From positions 3,642,001 to 3,706,000 of the forward strand of contig NZ_CP129236.1 in the NCBI RefSeq assembly GCF_030413615.1: a DNA stretch of 64,000 nucleotides. Direction: 5' to 3'. Both the position numbers and the translations under genes were made by a program. Positions within the stretch are counted from its first letter, which is position 1; every line of letters starts with the position of its first letter. Below, one piece after another: positions 18,453 through 27,151 of the stretch. The DNA comes from Planococcus shixiaomingii (lineage in GTDB: Bacteria > Bacillota > Bacilli > Bacillales_A > Planococcaceae). The notes beneath the pieces were generated by a model that saw nothing but the letters and a program-made list of their open reading frames with translations, was not told the DNA's origin and searched no databases.

Positions 18453-19460
18453 ATGGAAAAGAAATCCTTTGAACTATTAGATGTAACGCTGCGCGATGGA
18501 AGCCATGCGATGTCACACGCCTTTACGCCACAGCAAGTGCGCGATACGGCAAGAGGGCTGGATGCGGCTGGCGTCCGTTATTTCGAAGTTTCCCATGGCG
18601 ATGGCCTTGGCGGTTCTTCCCTGCAGTACGGCTTGTCGGCGCATGACGAGCTGGAGCTGATTGAAATTGCAGCGGATGAATGCAAGCAGGCAGAAGTTTC
18701 CGTTCTACTGATTCCCGGCATCGGCGTCAAAAGCGATTTGCAAAATGCCGTGAGAGCCGGTGCAAAAATGGTGCGTGTCGCCACTCATGTCACCGAGGCA
18801 GATGTCGCCGCCCAGCATATTGCGCTCGGGCGCGAGCTGGGTTTGAAGACGATCGGTTTTCTGATGATGGCGCATATGGCATCCGTGGAAAAAATCGTCG
18901 AACAAGCGAAACTGTTTGAAAGCTACGGTGCGGAAGTGGTTTATGTCACGGACTCTGCCGGTTATATGCTGCCGCAGGATGTCACGGAGCGCATTTCGGC
19001 TTTAAGACAATCCGTCGGCTGCGAAATCGGCTTCCACGGACATAACAACCTGTCGATGGCCATGGCGAATACGATTGCAGCCGTTGAAGCCGGCGCTACT
19101 TTTATCGACGGTAGTCTGCGTGCTTTAGGTGCCGGCAGCGGCAACACGCAAACCGAGGTCATGGTCGCCGTCCTTGAACGCCTCGGCTACCAGACCGGCA
19201 TCGATCTTTATAAGATCATGGATGCCGCCAACGACGTGGTATCCAAATTCATGCCAAGACCGCAGGAAATCACTGGTTCCAGCTTGGTCATGGGCTATTC
19301 CGGAGTCTATTCAAGTTTTCTGCTGCATACACAAGCCGCCGCCAAGCGTTTTGGTGTCGACGAACGCGACATCCTGCTGGAACTTGGTCGCATGAAGGCG
19401 GTTGGCGGCCAGGAAGATTTGATCTATGACGTTGCCCAAGGCATAGCAGTTCAAAACTAG
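18453..19460 (+). CDS. 4-hydroxy-2-oxovalerate aldolase (DmpG/MhpE type)
   Basis: This 335-residue HMGL-like TIM-barrel aldolase splits 4-hydroxy-2-oxovalerate into pyruvate and acetaldehyde. The metal and substrate motif LRDGSHAM is near residue 13-20, GFHGHNNLSMAMANT supplies the metal-binding histidines near residue 195, and the C-terminal HTQAAAKRFGVDERDIL helix is the contact region for the dehydrogenase partner. GGAGAGGAA lies upstream of the ATG. The gene directly follows the acetaldehyde dehydrogenase, as in dmp and mhp operons. Confidence 0.95.
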   Translation: MEKKSFELLDVTLRDGSHAMSHAFTPQQVRDTARGLDAAGVRYFEVSHGDGLGGSSLQYGLSAHDELELIEIAADECKQAEVSVLLIPGIGVKSDLQNAVRAGAKMVRVATHVTEADVAAQHIALGRELGLKTIGFLMMAHMASVEKIVEQAKLFESYGAEVVYVTDSAGYMLPQDVTERISALRQSVGCEIGFHGHNNLSMAMANTIAAVEAGATFIDGSLRALGAGSGNTQTEVMVAVLERLGYQTGIDLYKIMDAANDVVSKFMPRPQEITGSSLVMGYSGVYSSFLLHTQAAAKRFGVDERDILLELGRMKAVGGQEDLIYDVAQGIAVQN

Positions 19461-19480
19461 CACGTTATGGAGGGCTTTTT

Positions 19481-20263
19481 ATGCAGACCATTCACTTAAC
19501 AAGTCAAACTATGGCGCAATGGCAAAACCACTTTCAACAGCAGGCAGTTGCTATCGGTTTTTTTGACGGTTTGCATAAAGGCCACTTATCCGTCATACAA
19601 GAAGCTAAACACTTAGCCGGCGAATACGGGACAGCTTCAGCCGTGATGAGTTTTTTCCCTCACCCCAAAACGGTCCTATCCGGCCAGTCTGCTTCGTTCC
19701 AATACTTGATGCCGCTTGAAGAAAAGCAGGCGGCACTTGAGGAACTGGGCATCGATACGCTGTTTCTGGTTCACTTTGACCGGAATCTTGCGGGGCTCTC
19801 TCCTGCTGATTTTGTGCAGCAATTTTTAATCGGGCTGAACGCCGTTCAGGTGGTTTGCGGGAATGACTTCCATTATGGTTCCCGGGGAAGCGGGAACATA
19901 CAGACCTTAGCCGAACAAGGCCATGGCCATTTTCACGTTTCTGTCGTCGAGTTGATGGAATACGCCGGAGAGAAAATCAGCTCCACGCGCATTCGCCAGG
20001 CTTTAGCTCAAGGGAATATCTCCATACTGCGGAAGCTGTTGGGGAAATTCTATTCCGTAAATTGGTGCCCCCGAAACGGCTTGTTGCCTTTTTATTCATT
20101 GCCGGCGCCTGGAAAATATGAAGTAAAACTGAATCATGAAAATGAAAGCATTTTCTGTACCGCTCAAGTTTTGAATGACAAAGAAGCACATTTCACCCAT
20201 GATTTTGATCAATGGAAGCACTCTATCAAAATTGAATGGATTCGGTCGATTGAAACGTTTTAA
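19481..20263 (+). CDS. RibF-like FAD synthetase with degenerate riboflavin kinase part
   Basis: This 260-residue protein has the FMN adenylyltransferase domain of bifunctional RibF proteins. The nucleotidyltransferase motif GFFDGLHKGH is at about residues 26-35, followed by FFPHPKTVL, CGNDFHYG and ISSTRIRQAL. The part after LLGKFYSV is short and lacks the GFPTAN motif of riboflavin kinase, while the normal enzyme is about 310 residues. It therefore probably makes FAD from FMN only. TATGGAGGG lies before the ATG. Being last in the aromatic operon, it is likely to supply FAD to the flavin reductase/monooxygenase pair. That link is inference from position. Confidence 0.8.
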   Translation: MQTIHLTSQTMAQWQNHFQQQAVAIGFFDGLHKGHLSVIQEAKHLAGEYGTASAVMSFFPHPKTVLSGQSASFQYLMPLEEKQAALEELGIDTLFLVHFDRNLAGLSPADFVQQFLIGLNAVQVVCGNDFHYGSRGSGNIQTLAEQGHGHFHVSVVELMEYAGEKISSTRIRQALAQGNISILRKLLGKFYSVNWCPRNGLLPFYSLPAPGKYEVKLNHENESIFCTAQVLNDKEAHFTHDFDQWKHSIKIEWIRSIETF

Positions 20264-20386
20264 TTGCAGATGTGCAGTTTTGCTGTTTAGACGCCAAAGC
20301 AAAGTATTCCTTTTTCTTTAAGAATGCTTTTTCAGCTTGATGCCAGCTAATCTCCAATAAAACTTTTTTATTCCAGTCAAAAACAA

Positions 20387-20419
20387 AATAAAGCCGCTCC
20401 CCCATGGAGCGGCTTTATT
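20387..20419. terminator. bidirectional terminator
   Basis: The stem AATAAAGCCGCTCC / GGAGCGGCTTTATT with a short CCCAT loop ends both the aromatic operon and the converging amidohydrolase gene. Confidence 0.85.
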
Positions 20420-20426
20420 ATACGCT

Positions 20427-21641
20427 TTATTCTTCCCCGCGATAACCGCACATCACATGCGCAACAGCCTTCGCCGCAACTAAAAGCGCGTCCTCATCAA
20501 TGTCGAACTTCGGATGATGGTTAAAGTAGGCTGGCCCTTCCCCTTTCGGCTTGCAACCGATATAAAAGAAGGTCCCGGGTGTCTTTTCAAGGTAGTATGC
20601 GAAGTCCTCCGAGCCTGAAGATACGGCAAACTCGGTTACTTCCTTGATATCTTGATCTGCCGCACCCCCAAGGATTGCCACCACTTCCGCCGTTACGCCC
20701 GTATCGTTGAAAAGCGGCGGATAGTCGGCGATATAGGTCAAGTCGCACGTTACGTCAAACTCCACTTCGATGCCTTTGACCATGCGGTGTATTTCCCGGG
20801 AAATCAGCTCCTCGGTTTTCCCATTCATATAGCGGACATCGCCTTCGATAGTGATGCTGTCCTTAATAATATTGAATGAACCTTTGCCATCGAACGAGCC
20901 GATGGTGACGACGCCCATGTCAAACGGATTTAACCGGCGGCTGACGACCGTCTGCACCGCGGTGATAAAGTGCGCGCCGGCTACAATTGGGTCATTGGCA
21001 TTTTGCGGTGACGAGCCGTGCCCGCCTTGCCCCTGGATTACAAGCTTGAAATAAGTGCGTCCCGCCATTGCGTAGCCGCTGCGGTAGCCGACGGTTCCTG
21101 TCGGATGCGACGGAAACAAATGCGTGCCGAACACCGCATCAAGGTCGTCCAGAACTCCTGATTCGACAATACTTTTCGCTCCGCCCGGCGGCGTCTCTTC
21201 GGCGTGCTGATGGATGATTTTGATGGTTCCGGAAAGCTGGTCTTTCAGCTCGATCAGGCAGTCCGCGAGAACGAGCATATAGGCGGTATGGCCGTCGTGC
21301 CCGCAGGCATGCATGACGCCTTCGTTCTGCGATTTGAACGGCACGTCCGTTTCTTCAAGGATCGGCAGCGCATCAAAATCCGCCCGCAGCCCGATCGTCT
21401 TGCCGGGTTTGCCGCCTCGGATCGTGACAACGATGCCGTAGCCATTTCCGACATGCGTCTGGACCTCGACGTCTTTTCCGCTATAGAAATCGGCGATGTA
21501 TTGCGCGGTCTTTTCTTCCTTGAAGGACAGCTCGGGATGCTGGTGCAGATGGCGCCGGATGCTGACCATTTCGTCTTTCCGGCTCACCAGCAGTTTCAAG
21601 AGCTGCTGCTTTGTTTCTTCCGTCTGGATTTGCTGTGTCAT
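20427..21641 (-). CDS. M20 family amidohydrolase (HipO/YxeP-like)
   Basis: This 404-residue zinc-dependent amidohydrolase cleaves N-acyl amino acids. The HRHLHQHPELSF start signature is at about residues 29-40, the metal-binding MHACGHDGH is near 110 and HQHAEETPPGGA near 145 carries the catalytic Glu pair. The C-terminal FNHHPKFDIDEDALL supplies a further metal ligand. Family members act on hippurate, N-acetyl amino acids or indole-acetyl amino acids, and the substrate is not clear here. AAGGAGG stands seven bases before the ATG. It diverges from the creatininase-family gene, which may act in the same pathway. Confidence 0.9.
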   Translation of the reverse strand: MTQQIQTEETKQQLLKLLVSRKDEMVSIRRHLHQHPELSFKEEKTAQYIADFYSGKDVEVQTHVGNGYGIVVTIRGGKPGKTIGLRADFDALPILEETDVPFKSQNEGVMHACGHDGHTAYMLVLADCLIELKDQLSGTIKIIHQHAEETPPGGAKSIVESGVLDDLDAVFGTHLFPSHPTGTVGYRSGYAMAGRTYFKLVIQGQGGHGSSPQNANDPIVAGAHFITAVQTVVSRRLNPFDMGVVTIGSFDGKGSFNIIKDSITIEGDVRYMNGKTEELISREIHRMVKGIEVEFDVTCDLTYIADYPPLFNDTGVTAEVVAILGGAADQDIKEVTEFAVSSGSEDFAYYLEKTPGTFFYIGCKPKGEGPAYFNHHPKFDIDEDALLVAAKAVAHVMCGYRGEE

Positions 21642-21879
21642 GTTTTGTCCTCCTTGTTGTCAAAAGTCGTCTTATTTTATATTCACTCTTACTGTCTTCC
21701 CCATTTGCGCTCTCTTTAATGCCCAATTCAGTGATAAGGGCTTTTAACTGCTTTCTGCCTCTTATTAAAATGAATTTTCTGTTAAAATAGATTAAACGCT
21801 TCAAGGTTAGAATACATTTCCATGCTAAATGAAAGTAAAAGCGACTCTGCAATTTCATTCATTTAAAGGAGTGATGGCA

Positions 21880-22689
21880 TTGAAGAATGTGTGGCTTCAG
21901 GAAAACAAATGGCGGGACGTTGAAGAATACTTGAAAACGAAGAAGACCATCATCGTGCCGTTCGGCAGCGTCGAACAGCACGCGCACCACTTGCCGCTCG
22001 GAACGGATTCGTTCGTGGCGCAGAAAGTGGCGGAAGATGCGGGAAGGCTGACCGATACGCTCGTCGCCCCTCCTGTCTGGACCGGCTGGGCCCCGCACCA
22101 TATGGCATATCCCGGGACCATTACGCTGCGCCCTGAAACCTTGACGGCGGTCGCAGAAGACACCCTTCAAAGCCTGATCTACCATGGCTTCGAGAAAATA
22201 CTTATCGTCAACGGCCACCGGGAAGCCAACTTGCCGCCGCTCCGTATTGCGATGACGCGGCTCCGCAATAAAACCGGCGCTTTCATTGCCATCGTCGATC
22301 CGTTCTATTTCAATGCTGAAGCAGGTAAAACGCTAAGGAAGTCCGCTCCTGGCGGCATCGGGCATGCCGAGGAACTGGAATCGTCCCATATGCTACATTT
22401 GTTTCCCGAATTATGCAACCCGTCGAAAACGGAGACGAACATTCCGAAAAAGCACCCGTTTTTGCAGCACGACCCTTACGTCGAAGGCGACCGGGTACTG
22501 ACGGCAAGCGACGTCGCCGGCTACCGCGAAGTGACAGAAGGCACCGGCTTGATGGGCGATGCCGCACCGTCCGATGCAGCCACGGGCGAAGCGTACCACA
22601 AAGCCTTCCTGGACAACTTCACCGAACTGATCCGCTACTGTGAAGAAGATGTGAAAGTCGCTTTGCGCAAGCCCAACCTTCCCCTTTAA
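21880..22689 (+). CDS. creatininase-family amidohydrolase
   Basis: This is a protein of about 269 residues of the creatininase family, metal-dependent amide hydrolases including creatininase, MftE and ArfB. The metal motif PFGSVEQHAHHLPLGTD (about 27-43) gives Glu, His and Asp ligands, and NGHREANLPP holds a further His and Glu. I choose the TTG at 21880 because AAAGGAG lies eight bases upstream. The ATG at 21874 is only two bases from it, and the longer frame to 21829 has no ribosome binding site. Substrate unknown. It diverges from an M20 amidohydrolase. Confidence 0.85.
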   Translation: MKNVWLQENKWRDVEEYLKTKKTIIVPFGSVEQHAHHLPLGTDSFVAQKVAEDAGRLTDTLVAPPVWTGWAPHHMAYPGTITLRPETLTAVAEDTLQSLIYHGFEKILIVNGHREANLPPLRIAMTRLRNKTGAFIAIVDPFYFNAEAGKTLRKSAPGGIGHAEELESSHMLHLFPELCNPSKTETNIPKKHPFLQHDPYVEGDRVLTASDVAGYREVTEGTGLMGDAAPSDAATGEAYHKAFLDNFTELIRYCEEDVKVALRKPNLPL

Positions 22690-22699
22690 GACAGAACAA

Positions 22700-22735
22700 G
22701 AGCCCCTCTCACTCGGAGACGGGCTCTCTTTTTCT
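22700..22735. terminator. terminator between creatininase-family gene and pcp
   Basis: The stem GAGCCCcTCTC / GGAGAcGGGCTC is followed by CTTTTTC on the plus strand. It also lies just after the pcp stop on the minus strand. Confidence 0.75.
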
Positions 22736-23391
22736 TAACGGTTGACTTCTTCTTCCGGCACCAGCGGCTCGGAAGCGTTCTTCACTTCTTCCGACAGCAC
22801 TTCGATGCACGTGATGATGCCTTTTTTCAGGTCGTCATGGGAAAAGCTCGGAATATTGCCGTGCTGGATCGCCAGCTCATGTGAAGCCGGAATATGGATA
22901 AACCCGGACGGAATCGACGGATGGTGCGAATGTGAGTAATGCAGCCCTTCGTACATGACGTTGTTGCACAGGTACGTGCCCGCCGTGTTCGACACTTCCG
23001 CAGGCAAGCCCACTTCAATCAGGCGGTCGACCATCTTGCGGATCGGCAGCGTCGACAAATATCCCGGCTCCCCGTCCGGCTGGATCGGTTCGTCCACCGG
23101 CAAATTGCCTTGATTGTCCTTGACGCCATCCTTGAAGTTGATGGCGATGCGTTCCGGTGTGATTTTGTACCTTCCGCCAGCCAAACCGAGCGAAATGACC
23201 GCATCCGGCTGATTTTCCTCAATATGCGTAAGCAACTGTTGGCCCGAGGAATTAAAGTCGACCGTCATGATTTTGCCGACGACCTCAAAACCCCCGATGG
23301 TCTGGCCGTTCAACTCCTCCACTATTTTCATCGTCGGATTCACCGTAAACTCAAGAAACGGTTCAAATCCGGTCAATAACAATTTCGGCAT
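22735..23391 (-). CDS. pcp: pyroglutamyl-peptidase I
   Basis: This 218-residue cysteine peptidase removes N-terminal pyroglutamate from peptides in the cytosol. The catalytic triad is complete: Glu80 in TPERIAINF, Cys142 in NTAGTYLCNN and His166 in GFIHIPASHE. The start MPKLLLTGFEPF is typical of family C15. It follows the M14 carboxypeptidase by 12 bases and is the last gene of the peptide uptake operon. This points to imported peptides blocked at the N-terminus by pyroglutamate. Confidence 0.96.
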   Translation of the reverse strand: MPKLLLTGFEPFLEFTVNPTMKIVEELNGQTIGGFEVVGKIMTVDFNSSGQQLLTHIEENQPDAVISLGLAGGRYKITPERIAINFKDGVKDNQGNLPVDEPIQPDGEPGYLSTLPIRKMVDRLIEVGLPAEVSNTAGTYLCNNVMYEGLHYSHSHHPSIPSGFIHIPASHELAIQHGNIPSFSHDDLKKGIITCIEVLSEEVKNASEPLVPEEEVNR

Positions 23392-23403
23392 TTGTTTTTC
23401 CTC

Positions 23404-26232
23404 CTAAAGTTTGAATTGGATCGGGCGCTCCCGGTATTTCGCCAAACCTGAACCCAATGGCGTGGTTTGCTGTTTTTGCAGCAGCTCCAGCACTCCCTGA
23501 TTGAACAGGACATGCGCTTCGATGCAGCTTTCCAGGCTGTCGCCGTACACCACTTCATCGGCCGCTTCGGAAATGACGTCCGCCGCCACCCATTCCGGAT
23601 AGCGCAGGATGCTGACGGTCGGGTATTCCGGCGTCACCGTCTGCTGGCGGTAGAAATTGAGATGCGGTGCTTCCTCGATCGGGAAGACATCCGGCAGCCA
23701 GTGGTGGCCGTATTTGGTGAAGCGCCGTTTCCAGTACTCGTTTTGTTCCGCGATGGCCGTGTCCGCTATTTTCGAACTGATCGATTGCACCAGCGCCTCC
23801 AGGTTGGATTGGTGGAGCTCTTTGTTAGCCCCGTTCGATACCTGGCCGATGCCGTAAATCTTGGCGCTCGGCAGAAAATACGAGACCGGGAATCTCGGCG
23901 GGCTGTTGTAGCCGGCAAACGGCTGCACCCACTCATGCGCCGGGATCCCGTGGTCATCCACGACAATGTCCGGCGCCCATTTCTTCATGACGAGCGGCAG
24001 CACATTCGCTTCCCCGAAAATCGTCGGCTTGTAGCGGATATGGGCAAACTCTAACCCAACGGCATTGTAGCGGGCAGCGTGGTGCTTCCATTCCGGATGC
24101 TCATCAATCATTTTCTGGAGCAGCCCGAAGCCGTCGGGATTGGAATTCGGAATGACGACGATGTTCAAGTCCCGCGTATACCGTTCGGCGTTTTCCATCA
24201 GCCGCAGCACTGCCGGCGTGCTCGAGATTTCATTGGCGTGATGCCCCGTTTCGATGACGACCGTCTTTTTGAATAGCGTCAGCTTGATCGAGGCATCGAA
24301 AGCTTCACCGGACTTTATGTAGTATTCCAGCACCGGTATCGGCAAGCCTTTATAAGAATGCTCGGCAATCACTGCATTTCCTGAGACCAAATAGTTGGCA
24401 GGAAGCTCAATTTCCTGCTTGCGGACCGGCATCGTCGCTTCGTTGCCGTCGCCTGAAATCGTCGCCGAAATGAATTCCCCGGAATCCTCAAAGTGGATGC
24501 GGGTCGTTTTCGGCTGCAGCGGCTTACGGTCGTCCCACCGGTAAACCCGGATCGCCGCCGACGGATGCTCGCCTTCATGGATGTGCATGAACGGATGGAT
24601 GCCGCCCGGCGCATCGAATGGCTTGCCGCTTTCCTCCACGCCCCAGTTCGCAAAGAAGTCCAGCGTATTGAAATACAGATCTTCATAAAGCGCTTCGAGC
24701 GGGGACGTGCGCTCCTCGTCCACAAACAGCTTTTCTTCTTCTTCACTCATCGTAACATCGATTTCGATGCGGTCAAAGAACGGGCGGTCATGCCCTTGCC
24801 CGGGATTGAATTCGGCCAGTTTTCTTTGCAGGTCCGGCAGAAATTCCTGCAGATAATAGAGGTAGAAGCGCTCCCGGTCGGTCGCAACCGGCATTTCCCG
24901 CACCGCCTCCTCATCCTGGTAAAGCCTCACCGCACCGGTGCTTGGATAGGCGAACTTGTTCCGCGTGATGTAAGGCATCTTGGCAACCGGAACTTCCAAG
25001 GTACCGAGCACTTCTCTCCGTCCCCCTTCGAACAGCGCTTCCACCCGGTACGTCGTCTCCAGCTCATCGTGCAGCGAGAACGTCACCGCGTCCGCTGTCA
25101 GATGCGTTTCTTTTTCGGTGATGCCGTCGATCGGGTACAATTCCTGTATCCAGCGGATCGGCAGTTCGAGCCCGCCTTTATTCGCTTCCTTGCGGACGGA
25201 AATGTGCAGTCCGGTGCAGTCAGAATCGAGATTCGGCAGCAGCTCTTCGCGGATCCAGTGGAACCCGGCCTTGAACGCCGAGCGGACAACTACCTTCTCC
25301 ACGTCCGGAAACTCGCTGAGCAGATCCTTCTCGAAATTTTTTCGGGCTGTCAGCGGTTCGGACAGAAAAACTTCCAGGCGGTTGCCCGGCAGCTGCCCCG
25401 TATCCTCGATCGCCGCCAGCACCTGCTCCCGTTCGGAGCGGTCTTCCCACTGGGTTTCGTACCACAGTTCCGCTTCGGTTTTGTCGTTGACGATCATTTC
25501 CTGTTCCCAGTAGCCGAATTCCCCCTGCTGGCTCCAGTGTTTGGAATTGTTCAGCGTTCGGAGCGCCAACGGGCAGCTGTTGGATGAACCTGCCAGTTCA
25601 AAGCGGTTGTCCCCGAGCAGCTTGAGCTCCGTCTCTTCTCCCTGCCTGATATGGAAAGTGATGCGCGCCTTTTCTTTGCCGGTGAGCGGCAGTTCCAAAG
25701 CGGTGCTGTATAAAGCGCAGCGGGCCGCAAAATGGCACAGCTCCCGGAACAGGGCCGGCGTCTGCAAGGCGCTGTCCACGTCGATATTCAGGCTCAGTTC
25801 ATGGTGCGGCGACGCCTCGTCGAATGAACCGAATCCCGAATAGCTCCAAATATCGGACAAGCTCCGAATGGAACTTTTGGGTCCTTCTTCTGTTGCCCGC
25901 TCTTCTTGTCCGCCCGCGGCAAGCTGAGCCAGCAATTGCGACAGCTCTTCTTCGCTTTCGTAAAAGCAGGTCAAGCGGCTTCCTTCAAAGTGGGCCTCCG
26001 TGGCATCAGTCGACTTTTCGAATCCCATCGTCACCTGCTGGCCGTTGTTCTCAAAAAAGTTATAGGACAAGGCGGTCGTTTCCAGCCCCATCCGCGCAAA
26101 GAAATCCAATAATCCAAGCGGCATCAAGTTTTCCGGCAAATCGACAAAAATGGAGACGCCGTCGATCACGCCATCGTCATTTTTATCTGCCAGCAGTCCT
26201 TCTGTTGTCCAAAGAATTTTCCCCAAAGTCAT
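23404..26232 (-). CDS. large M14-family zinc carboxypeptidase
   Basis: This 942-residue protein carries an M14 carboxypeptidase domain in its C-terminal third. The zinc motif HHANE is at residues 664-668 (His665, Glu668), followed by PNSNPDGFGLL and, later, HGIPAHEWVQPFAGYNSPP. The first 600 or so residues are unfamiliar to me and may hold substrate-recognition domains. They include a segment that reads like an EF-hand-type acidic loop near residues 17-25 (DKNDDGVIDG). There is no signal peptide, so it should act in the cytosol on imported peptides. It sits between oppC and pcp in one operon. Typical M14 enzymes are far shorter, so the length is notable. Confidence 0.8.
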   Translation of the reverse strand: MTLGKILWTTEGLLADKNDDGVIDGVSIFVDLPENLMPLGLLDFFARMGLETTALSYNFFENNGQQVTMGFEKSTDATEAHFEGSRLTCFYESEEELSQLLAQLAAGGQEERATEEGPKSSIRSLSDIWSYSGFGSFDEASPHHELSLNIDVDSALQTPALFRELCHFAARCALYSTALELPLTGKEKARITFHIRQGEETELKLLGDNRFELAGSSNSCPLALRTLNNSKHWSQQGEFGYWEQEMIVNDKTEAELWYETQWEDRSEREQVLAAIEDTGQLPGNRLEVFLSEPLTARKNFEKDLLSEFPDVEKVVVRSAFKAGFHWIREELLPNLDSDCTGLHISVRKEANKGGLELPIRWIQELYPIDGITEKETHLTADAVTFSLHDELETTYRVEALFEGGRREVLGTLEVPVAKMPYITRNKFAYPSTGAVRLYQDEEAVREMPVATDRERFYLYYLQEFLPDLQRKLAEFNPGQGHDRPFFDRIEIDVTMSEEEEKLFVDEERTSPLEALYEDLYFNTLDFFANWGVEESGKPFDAPGGIHPFMHIHEGEHPSAAIRVYRWDDRKPLQPKTTRIHFEDSGEFISATISGDGNEATMPVRKQEIELPANYLVSGNAVIAEHSYKGLPIPVLEYYIKSGEAFDASIKLTLFKKTVVIETGHHANEISSTPAVLRLMENAERYTRDLNIVVIPNSNPDGFGLLQKMIDEHPEWKHHAARYNAVGLEFAHIRYKPTIFGEANVLPLVMKKWAPDIVVDDHGIPAHEWVQPFAGYNSPPRFPVSYFLPSAKIYGIGQVSNGANKELHQSNLEALVQSISSKIADTAIAEQNEYWKRRFTKYGHHWLPDVFPIEEAPHLNFYRQQTVTPEYPTVSILRYPEWVAADVISEAADEVVYGDSLESCIEAHVLFNQGVLELLQKQQTTPLGSGLAKYRERPIQFKL

Positions 26233-26243
26233 CCCATTATCAC

Positions 26244-27149
26244 CTACACCTTTAGATTTGGATCGTAACGGTCGCGCAGCCAGTCACCCAGCAAGTTGAA
26301 GCCCAGTACAGTCAGCATGATGGCGACTCCCGGGAACACCGCAGTCCACCAGGCGGACGTGATGTAGTTCCGGCTGTCGGCCAGCATTCCTCCCCATGAC
26401 GGGATGGTCGGGTCAACCCCGAGCCCGAGGAACGTTAATGAAGCTTCCAGTAATATAAATTCCGCGATGTACATCGTTCCGAGCACAAAAATGGAAGACA
26501 GCACATTCGGCAGGATGTGCTTGCGGATGATCGTGAAATTGGTTCCGCCGATGGCTTTCGCTGCATGGATGAACTCCTGTTCTTTCAGGGAAATGACCTG
26601 CCCTCGGATCAAGCGGGCAAACCCGACCCAGTACGTGATGCCGAGAATGATGATGATTTTCCAGACCCCTGTCCCTAGTACGCTCATGATAACGATGGCG
26701 AATAGGATGAACGGGAATGCCAGCTGGACATCAGCCGCCCGCATGATAAAGTCATCCATCCACTTGCCGAAATACCCCGCAAGCAACCCAAGGATCGTCC
26801 CGATGATCAAGGAAATCAACACTCCGAACAGGCCGACCATCAAGGAAATCCGTGCCCCGTAGATAATGCGGCTCAGCAGGTCCCGTCCAAGCTGGTCACC
26901 GCCCAGAAAATACTGGGACTCTCCCGTAGTGTCCTGCCAAGTCGGGGGATCGAGACGGGCGGTCAAGCTGGCATCGGTCGGATTGAAAGGCACGATCCAC
27001 GGAGCCAAAAGGGCACTGCCGACACTGAGCGTAACGAGAAGCAGGCCGAGAACGCCGATGGGGTTATTGCGGATGAACGTGAAAAACTTCGCGGCTCCCG
27101 ACTTTTTCTTCTGCTTTTCAACAACTGTCGTCGATTGCACGTTAGCCAT
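26244..27149 (-). CDS. peptide ABC transporter permease (OppC/DppC type)
   Basis: This 301-residue inner permease has a first transmembrane segment at about residues 31-52, a periplasm-facing loop and five further segments with the EAA coupling motif (EQEFIHAAKAIGGTN near 190). The GGDQLGRDLLSRIIYG segment before the core is typical of the DppC/OppC group. The start overlaps the end region of oppB, with GAAGGAGGCG upstream. It pairs with the permease encoded upstream to form the membrane channel. Confidence 0.93.
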   Translation of the reverse strand: MANVQSTTVVEKQKKKSGAAKFFTFIRNNPIGVLGLLLVTLSVGSALLAPWIVPFNPTDASLTARLDPPTWQDTTGESQYFLGGDQLGRDLLSRIIYGARISLMVGLFGVLISLIIGTILGLLAGYFGKWMDDFIMRAADVQLAFPFILFAIVIMSVLGTGVWKIIIILGITYWVGFARLIRGQVISLKEQEFIHAAKAIGGTNFTIIRKHILPNVLSSIFVLGTMYIAEFILLEASLTFLGLGVDPTIPSWGGMLADSRNYITSAWWTAVFPGVAIMLTVLGFNLLGDWLRDRYDPNLKV

Positions 27150-27151
27150 TT

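Noticed and set aside
24493..25587. 364-codon plus-strand ORF opposite the M14 peptidase gene
   Set aside because: It is an antisense shadow caused by GC-rich third positions of the real gene. It has no ribosome binding site and is rich in Arg/Phe/Gln runs typical of such shadows.
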